DNA from: Fusarium oxysporum f. sp. lycopersici 4287 | Taxonomy: Eukaryota; Ascomycota; Sordariomycetes; Hypocreales; Nectriaceae | Assembly (NCBI RefSeq): GCF_000149955.1 | Contig: NC_030988.1 | Location: forward strand, 1,884,109-1,948,108 | Reading direction: 5' to 3' | DNA length: 64,000 bases | Part shown: piece after piece, positions 59,472-64,000 of the stretch | How the letters are laid out: every line of letters begins with the position of its first letter | Position numbering within the stretch: the stretch's first letter is position 1 | Translations under genes and position numbers: made by a program | The notes under the pieces: model-generated | What the model saw: only the letters and a program-made list of their open reading frames with translations | Database searches by the model: none | What the model was told of the DNA's origin: nothing

Positions 59472-60437
59472 ATGGCTTTTGCGGAAACCCTAGCAGAAAA
59501 CAACTACTTCCCAACTGATTATTTAATTGAAAGTAATACACCTATTGATACTCAATATTTCTTTGATCTTGCCTGGCAGGACTTGCCCGAATACCTCATT
59601 TCATGGCATTGGATGAGTTCCTCTAATCAATCCTTCCCAACAAACTCGTCGAGTTCTCAAACTCCGTCTCTTCCAACCCCAACTTCAGAGCATTACTTCC
59701 ATGATGAAATGGCTGGTGGCTGGATGGATGATCCGAGCTTCGGCACTACTCAACTATCGCCCATATCTTCCAAAAACCAGCAGTCAGCTGGATTCAGCTT
59801 TCCCACATCACAGACCACCACAACCAAGGAGGACACACAAAGCTCTATTAGGAATCGTGATAATGATCAAGAAAGCCTAGAGCCCTTCACTACATCAGAT
59901 TTTACCAGATACCAATCGACACCAGAGCCACCAAAGAGAAGAAAGGCTGGGAAGCAGTCTGTAAGCAGGAGGTTGCTATGCGAGAAAAGAAATTGTCGGG
60001 AGAGAAGAACAGAGCTGGATGATGCCAAGAGCGAACAACATATGAAAGTTCGGGAACGAAACCGGAGGGCGGCTGCCAAATGTCGTGATCGCAAACAGGA
60101 TCAAGCAAACGAGTTGACCTCTCGGATGGAAGAATTGCAAGATCGACATCGACTACTTTCTTCTTGCTATAGCGACCTTCAGCAGGAGGTTTCCCAACTC
60201 AAATTCGAAATTCTGAGGCATGGCGAATGCGAATGTACTCTGATTCAACAGTACATTGCGAAACAGGCGTATAAAGCAGTGGATAAGTTGACAAAGCAAG
60301 CGTTCTCTTCCGAGAATTGGGGTACAGACACCACATTCACAACCACAGCCCCGCGGCCGCATGACAGTGACAGCAGCACCAGTGATCGACGGGGGTTTCT
60401 TCTGGGTTCTTTTGGGCTCCAAAACATGGCGGCGTGA
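59472..60437 (+). CDS. bZIP transcription factor (Atf/CREB-type)
   Basis: A single exon of 321 residues. Residues 1-150 are Ser/Thr/Pro/Gln-rich, likely regulatory. The bZIP lies at 190-250: basic region KVRERNRRAAAKCRDRKQD with the invariant N197-x2-A-A-x2-C204-R205, then leucines at 215, 222, 229, 236 and 243 in perfect heptads. The following EILRHGECECTLIQQYIA matches the LLRHAHCGDEAI-type extension of Atf1/Atf21 proteins in filamentous fungi, which act downstream of stress MAP kinases. Several SP/TP sites occur in the N-terminal half. The N-terminal HRA/OSA-type boxes of canonical Atf1 are not apparent, so it is probably a divergent, accessory Atf-like factor. Flanked by two bHLH genes. 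Confidence 0.9.
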   Translation: MAFAETLAENNYFPTDYLIESNTPIDTQYFFDLAWQDLPEYLISWHWMSSSNQSFPTNSSSSQTPSLPTPTSEHYFHDEMAGGWMDDPSFGTTQLSPISSKNQQSAGFSFPTSQTTTTKEDTQSSIRNRDNDQESLEPFTTSDFTRYQSTPEPPKRRKAGKQSVSRRLLCEKRNCRERRTELDDAKSEQHMKVRERNRRAAAKCRDRKQDQANELTSRMEELQDRHRLLSSCYSDLQQEVSQLKFEILRHGECECTLIQQYIAKQAYKAVDKLTKQAFSSENWGTDTTFTTTAPRPHDSDSSTSDRRGFLLGSFGLQNMAA

Positions 60438-61303
60438 CAGTGGCACCAGATAGGTCATGGCCTTGGGAATATTATCACTCAGATGAGATATGGATTTTTC
60501 CCCATATTTCCACGGCGTGGATCCAATCTTCGACGGTCATGTAGTTACGGAAGTTGAAAACCTTAAATGTAATATGAGGGGCAAATAAGGGTGACAATCA
60601 CATATCGTATTTAGTTTATGCATCACATGAACCAACTCTAACACAGTGTGCCAAGTATAATATTACTCTTATTGCCAGTGTTAGGAAAAAGGAATCTGAG
60701 GTTTATGTACTGTATCATCAGAGCTGCGTCCTATGATTAAATCATTATTCACGCCAGCTCAACCATAGTGGGTTGTATTGGTCGAGAGCGACACTACTGC
60801 AACAGATCGACGCTAACTGATACGTGGCATTCATATATGGGCTGAGTGAGTGGTTCAAGACATCATGTCCCGTCTTTTAACCAGAGTTGACTGGAAATAC
60901 CATTCCACTACTTCGAAACAAAAGGCCAATTGCGTCCCAGATAGTACTTAAAGGTCGACTTATGTATCACTAAACCACATGTCAATCCAACCCAAGGGGT
61001 TGAAGTGGGGCTTTTAAGGCCCCACAATTATCATCAGACATAAGGAGTCAAGTGAGGGGCAGGATAAGCAAAGAAAGGGCTTTCGCCGGCCAAAGGGAGG
61101 AGTCAAGATCAGATTTAGACCTAAGCTGAGGTATAGTCTAGGTGAGGATAACACAGTACGCGTACAACGAGAATGTTGGATTTCGGCATAAGAAAGAATC
61201 ACCAGTACCAGGTGTCTGTCCTATAGTGTTATTGTACCACTCCAGCTCTTGGTTATTATACCGCCCGCGGCAATTGAGAACCCTACAGACAGCCAATTAC
61301 AAC
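60438..61303. other. Intergenic region between bZIP and bHLH 2 genes
   Basis: No gene seen; presumed promoter of bHLH 2. Confidence 0.5.
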
Positions 61304-62310
61304 ATGGTAGTAAGTACCGATACCATCACTGACCCACACGAGCTTCCTTGGGACAGAAGGGAGAGCCGACCTGAGGTAGGTAAACGAAACCAACGACCCT
61401 TAGGCACCCACAGGTAACATTTAATTTAATTCCACCATTACTTGTTTGTCAATATGGCCAAATACCTTTTTTGATCTCTTGACATCCAACATTCCTTGTG
61501 GCATTCAGTACTGACACCTCATAGCAACCAATTGACTACTTCCTGGATAAATTCAGTCAGGGTGAGAAGTTCGCCTGGTCCCAACATGCAAGACACTCAC
61601 ATATCTAAGACAATATCTTCGCCGATCTTTCATGCGGGATAGCCCTATATGATCTCCCAATAGTTTCCCCAGTTCCAAACATAGCCTCATTTCAACCATC
61701 GCCCACCATTTCTCCGGCTGATCACTTCGCATCAGAGCCCAGTTTCCCCTTTAATATCCCCGCTGGGGATAACGACGAGTTCGTCGCTCTGTACAGCCAT
61801 CCGATAGGGTCACAGAGTTCTGAGTTGGGTACTGCCGCGACCTGGCCAGAACTGGATCAGAAGAGAATCTTGGCTCGACCATCCGAAGCCAGCAGCCCCG
61901 AAAGCAATGACTTTAATGATTACCCTGTCGGCAATCATATTAGCAGCCAACGGGCCACAAAGGCTCCTATAGAGGCCAAGCTGCGCTCAGCGTCTCGCAG
62001 GCCAAAGAGATTCCGGAGAAAGCCACCATTACCCCCAAACATCCAGCAGGCTCGCGAGTGCCACAACAACGTTGATAAACAGTACCGTACACGATTGAAG
62101 CTTCGCTTCGAAAGCTTGCTTATGGCAATCCATGGCTCAAGACCCAAGAATGACAACGTGGGTGGGGATGACTCAATGGATGCCGATCATTGTTACAGCA
62201 GAGGCGAGGTTCTGGATGCCGCAAGACAGCGCATTCTGACTATGGAGGAAGAGAATAAACGACTGTCAACTCGGATTCAGGTGCTCAGTAAGAGCCCCAG
62301 GATTAATTAA
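61304..62310 (+). CDS. bHLH transcription factor 2, with E9 to Asp change
   Basis: Exons 61304-61375, 61525-61561 and 61610-62310 give 269 residues starting MVVSTDTITDPHELPWDRRE and joining to QPIDYFLDKFSQDNIFADLS. Intron phases (0 and 1) are the same as in bHLH 1. The C-terminus holds the bHLH: QARECHNNVDKQYRTRLKLR, helix 1 FESLLMAI, loop, helix 2 GEVLDAARQRILTMEEENKR. The E-box triad is H188, D192, R196, so the glutamate that normally contacts the CA of CANNTG is replaced by aspartate. DNA specificity may therefore differ from bHLH 1, or the protein may act as a partner. A basic patch RRPKRFRRKPP precedes the domain. The frame is complete. A MITE begins 190 bp downstream. Confidence 0.85.
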
Positions 62311-62500
62311 AGGGCAGCTCTAGATTGAATGAAAGCATAGTCAAAGAAAGGGGGCTTGCTGTGTTGTATATAACACTTGAGCCTTAATCGCATTCGATAT
62401 CCCATGGGTGAGGAGAATAAGAAGGGCATCGCCAAAACCTGTTTAGAATGCAACTTGACATCACCTTGAAATTCCGCTCGTCACTTGAAAATACCTATTA

Positions 62501-62962
62501 TCCCTTGAGCTGTGGAAAACCTCCCGGCCGTACCGAGCCCCACATCTACCCCAACTTCTGAGAGGTACATGAGGGGAGCCTTATGATGCGTCATTGATTG
62601 ATTCCACCTACATACTCATAGAAATTCTTTCGGATTGATTGATGACTTCCTAATCAGTACCTATAGAGATCTCGGCGGAGACGCAAATAAGATTGTCTTG
62701 CTTGCAAAGGGCTTCAATTAGGGCAGCCAAGATCAAGAAGTGCAAGGAGGCCTTTGGCCCCGGTCAGCTATAATAAAAGAAGGCGTCAATCGATTTGGGG
62801 ATGTGAGCAGTGTGGTGTAGCGATTTGTAACTCGAGAGATTGCTGGTACTTCTATCATCGGCTAAATTAGGGAGGGGATTTGGTATCTTTAATCCGATGC
62901 ATGATTGACTGTCCCCCCCCCACGGCTGGGACCTGCTGGGAGGTTTTCCACAGCTCAAGGGA
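62501..62962. mobile_element. 462-bp TA-flanked MITE
   Basis: A perfect 25-bp inverted repeat beginning TCCCTTGAGCTGTGGAAAAC at 62501 recurs inverted at the right end (62938-62962). TA lies on both sides (62499-62500, 62963-62964), as for Tc1/mariner-derived miniature elements. Non-coding, with GATTGATTGATT-type repeats inside and a C-run near 62905. Confidence 0.8.
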
Positions 62963-62964
62963 TA

Positions 62965-63612
62965 GTCTCCATCAGTAAACAACTAACAAAGGACTGAGAG
63001 GATCACATGTTAGTGGCTTACTGTATGACATAGCGCCAGGTGAGGAGAATAGCATCAGAGTCAACAAATTCTTCCGTCGTGGGAAGGGGGCCCACACACC
63101 CATAACGTGCGGGCCTGGCAATGAGAAGGATTTCTGAAGAAGCAAGTCAACCATTGCATCCAGAAGGAAGCTGGTGAAAATTTGCGAATTGATGTTTTAT
63201 ACATTTAACTTGAATATTTACAAGTAGAAGAGTTCACGGACACCTCGGACTAATGTTGTCGTTCGATCAATTTGCCTCCACTCTGTGCTATCAGGCTGTC
63301 TGTACTGTACACTGGCCAATTCTAAGCGAATAGGGGTCCAAGGTCTAGAGCCTTGGAGAAATAAGACTAGACACTAAAATGGCTAGCCTTGAACGCGAGG
63401 TTGGATTTTAGGTTTCGTGGACTTTTGCCCGACATGATATGTCTGCAACTGCATCAATTCGTGTTTCTAAAATAACCTCATGCACCACCAGATAAACGAC
63501 GATTCGCTGGCTCCTCCGTACTCCGAGATGAAATATATGATATGAACGATAAATTGATAGTAATACAGATCCACGCGTAGCATAAGATCAAACTGTCATC
63601 TTCCTAATGACT
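62965..63612. other. Intergenic region, no gene seen
   Basis: No coding sequence or repeat supported. Confidence 0.45.
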
Positions 63613-63790
63613 CTACATATGGGCTTGGCTAGGCCTTTCCGGCAAAGGCTTAGATAACACGAAATCATATGCGCATATGGGGCATGTATCGTGTTCCGCA
63701 AGGTACCAGGTAGCAATACATTCCGAGTGGAAAGTATGCTCCCATGCCAGATGGCGTACTATCAGGCTGGCGATCGATTCAACCATCAAC
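63613..63790 (-). pseudogene. RING-H2 finger fragment
   Basis: The minus-strand frame reads ESIASLIVRHLAWEHTFHSE, CIATWYLAEHDTCPICAYDF and ends at TAG 63613-63615 after ERPSQAHM. It parallels the RING of the gene at 13.9 kb (DIVRRLPCGHTFHSGCITPW...TCPLC). The third-ligand Cys is Trp here (LAWEHTFH), and the first C-x2-C pair and membrane helix are absent. Upstream (63825-63880) are inverted AATCAATTCAATCAAT-type repeats, suggesting truncation by a transposon-like sequence. Confidence 0.65.
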
Positions 63791-64000
63791 TCAATCCTGT
63801 CAATTTTATGGAAGTTGAAGTCACGTGAATCAATTCAATCAATCCCATTTAACGCTCGCATTGATTGATTCAATTCCACCGGGATGCTTTCAACGTTGAC
63901 CATCGGTTGAAACTGGCGATAATGGCAGTGGTTCAGGGTAGCGCCCAATCCGTGTAGTCCCATGAGACACGTCCACAGGACCCCTACTAATACTTTTGCC
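63791..64000. repeat. Inverted AATCAATTCAATC-type repeats at window edge
   Basis: CAATTCAATCAATCCC at about 63832-63847 is mirrored by TTGATTGATTCAATTCC at about 63861-63877. A small inverted repeat, possibly a transposon end; the window stops too soon to define it. Confidence 0.4.

Overview
This window is nuclear DNA of a filamentous ascomycete, most likely a Hypocrealean Sordariomycete and plausibly Fusarium. The evidence is short introns of about 46-71 nt with GTAAGT/GTGAGT donors and CTAAC/CTGAC branch sites, fungus-specific gene families (CAP20 perilipin, fungal rhodopsin-domain membrane protein, fungal F-box and bHLH/bZIP proteins), and several fungal DNA transposon families. The species call is inference. 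Gene density is low, many genes are broken, and transposons are nested, so this looks like an accessory or subtelomeric compartment rather than core chromosome.

Layout. 0-9.5 kb: CAP20-type perilipin (minus), an MFS transporter with two frameshifts (plus), a SAM methyltransferase (minus) and an intact Nudix + eIF2B-like fusion (plus). 9.5-21.3 kb is a transposon block: a structurally intact Fot1/pogo-type element (9490-11716), AT-rich debris, a membrane-anchored RING-H2 gene, two small inverted-repeat elements, a Mutator-like fragment cut by a decayed Fot1-type copy, and a 3.0-kb hAT element (17896-20892) that truncates an F-box/ankyrin-like gene. 22.9-28.6 kb: a secreted M6-type metalloprotease with one in-frame stop, a small secreted protein made of DDGKW/PGKYEG repeats with Lys-Arg sites, a pogo relic and a five-exon rhodopsin-domain membrane protein. 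28.6-33.5 kb is essentially empty.

33.5-46 kb is a second transposon block: the 3' end of a TAP-type alpha/beta hydrolase abutting a 3.6-kb hAT element, a fragment of another hAT, two near-identical 760-776 bp non-autonomous hAT elements with perfect 8-bp target duplications (one sits inside an intron of a 110-aa gene), an uncharacterised broken protein, and a piggyBac relic. 46-51 kb: a PI31 proteasome-regulator gene with a frameshift followed by a small-heat-shock-protein fragment, an 802-bp inverted-repeat element with an 8-bp duplication, and an F-box gene with a one-base frameshift.

52.8-64 kb is a regulatory-gene island: a CBM21 protein phosphatase 1 targeting subunit (minus), a bHLH factor, a broken CBM21 paralogue, an Atf/CREB-type bZIP factor, a second bHLH factor with the same exon layout as the first, a 462-bp TA-flanked inverted-repeat element, and a truncated RING-finger fragment related to the one near 14 kb.

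The strongest candidates for something little described are the Kex2-type repeat peptide precursor at 25.0 kb and the bHLH/bZIP/CBM21 island. No rRNA, tRNA or CRISPR feature was seen. All exon models were made by eye, without alignment or expression data.
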